From Bordetella parapertussis (GTDB lineage Bacteria; Pseudomonadota; Gammaproteobacteria; Burkholderiales; SG8-39): a stretch of 5,452 bases of DNA. The stretch is from assembly GCA_945869935.1 (NCBI GenBank), contig CAMBSA010000164.1:1-5452 (forward strand). The letters run 5' to 3'. How positions within the stretch are numbered: the stretch's first letter is position 1; the number at the start of each line of letters is the position of its first letter. Of this stretch, positions 5,222-5,452 are shown piece by piece. The position numbers and the translations under genes are program-made. The notes below the pieces were generated by a model. The model did no database searches. It had not been told where the DNA came from and worked only from the letters and a program-made list of their open reading frames with translations.

Positions 5222-5452
5222 TCAATCGCGTGAGATCCCCGCTTTCACCGTAGACGGGGCAAGCTGCCGGCGCGCCTCGTCGCGTACATGCCTGCGGAGG
5301 CGCGAAGGACCGATGTCGTGTTGATAGAGGTTCTCTGTCGCCGGCCAGGGCGGCATTGCCTCCAGCATGACCTTGTCCTCCAGAACGATCGCCCAGTTGT
5401 ACTGCTCCAGCTTGGTGTTGAACATGAAGCGGAACAGGTCGCCCTCCCAGCC
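5222..5452 (-). CDS. Second Rieske-type non-heme iron oxygenase alpha subunit, C-terminal fragment (runs off right edge)
   Basis: The open frame enters from the right edge and ends at TGA (5222-5224), leaving 76 visible residues. They match the end of the catalytic domain of aromatic ring-hydroxylating oxygenases: FRFMFNT (7-13), then VLEDKVMLEAMPP (23-35), where the Glu-Asp pair normally supplies the third mononuclear-iron ligand (D26 here), then LYQHDIGPSRLRRHVRDEAR (42-61), an amphipathic C-terminal helix common in these proteins. The Rieske cluster motif and the His ligands lie outside the window, so assignment rests on the C-terminus alone. The tail differs from that of the complete Rieske protein at 1821-3011, so the two are not recent duplicates. 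It could be co-transcribed with the Acg-like gene, although 120 bases is long for a tight operon. Confidence 0.75.
   Translation of the reverse strand, partial: GWEGDLFRFMFNTKLEQYNWAIVLEDKVMLEAMPPWPATENLYQHDIGPSRLRRHVRDEARRQLAPSTVKAGISRD

Overview
The window is GC-rich and gene-dense. It reads like accessory catabolic DNA of a betaproteobacterium, probably Burkholderiales (Bordetella, Achromobacter, Cupriavidus or a relative). The main pointer is a tripartite-tricarboxylate-type periplasmic binding protein (Bug family), which is greatly expanded in that order. It sits beside an RND permease, Rieske oxygenases and an alpha/beta hydrolase. The genus is inference. No RNA gene, CRISPR array, insertion sequence or phage gene was found.

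Layout: (1) 1-458, minus strand: N-terminus of an RND efflux permease running off the left edge. (2) 459-699: divergent intergenic region with an 8+8 bp inverted repeat. (3) 700-1695, plus: Bug-family solute-binding protein with signal peptide. (4) 1696-1820: convergent gap with a GC hairpin and a perfect 19-bp AT-rich palindrome. (5) 1821-3011, minus: complete Rieske non-heme iron oxygenase alpha subunit. (6) 3012-3156: divergent promoter region. (7) 3157-3933, plus: alpha/beta hydrolase with a probable Ser-Glu-His triad in haloalkane-dehalogenase-II-like geometry. (8) 3934-4066: convergent gap with no convincing terminator or gene. (9) 4067-5101, minus: Acg-type FMN oxidoreductase of the nitroreductase superfamily. 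(10) 5102-5221: its upstream region, with two tandem FNR/Anr-like boxes and a hairpin over the ribosome binding site. (11) 5222-5452, minus: C-terminus of a second Rieske-type oxygenase, running off the right edge.

How the genes may work together (inference): the Bug protein would capture a carboxylate or aromatic ligand in the periplasm. The two Rieske oxygenases would hydroxylate or O/N-demethylate an aromatic substrate. The hydrolase would cleave an ester, amide or C-C bond in a product. No ferredoxin, reductase, ring-cleavage enzyme or regulator is visible, so the pathway is incomplete here and the substrate cannot be named.

The most distinctive signal is upstream of the Acg-like gene. 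A perfect 15-bp tandem duplication makes two sites that each match the FNR box TTGAT-N4-ATCAA at 9 of 10 positions. The promoter-proximal copy is about 41 bp from a plausible start site, the usual class II activation distance. Acg itself is hypoxia-induced in Mycobacterium through the unrelated regulator DosR, so independent low-oxygen control of an Acg homologue would be a notable parallel.
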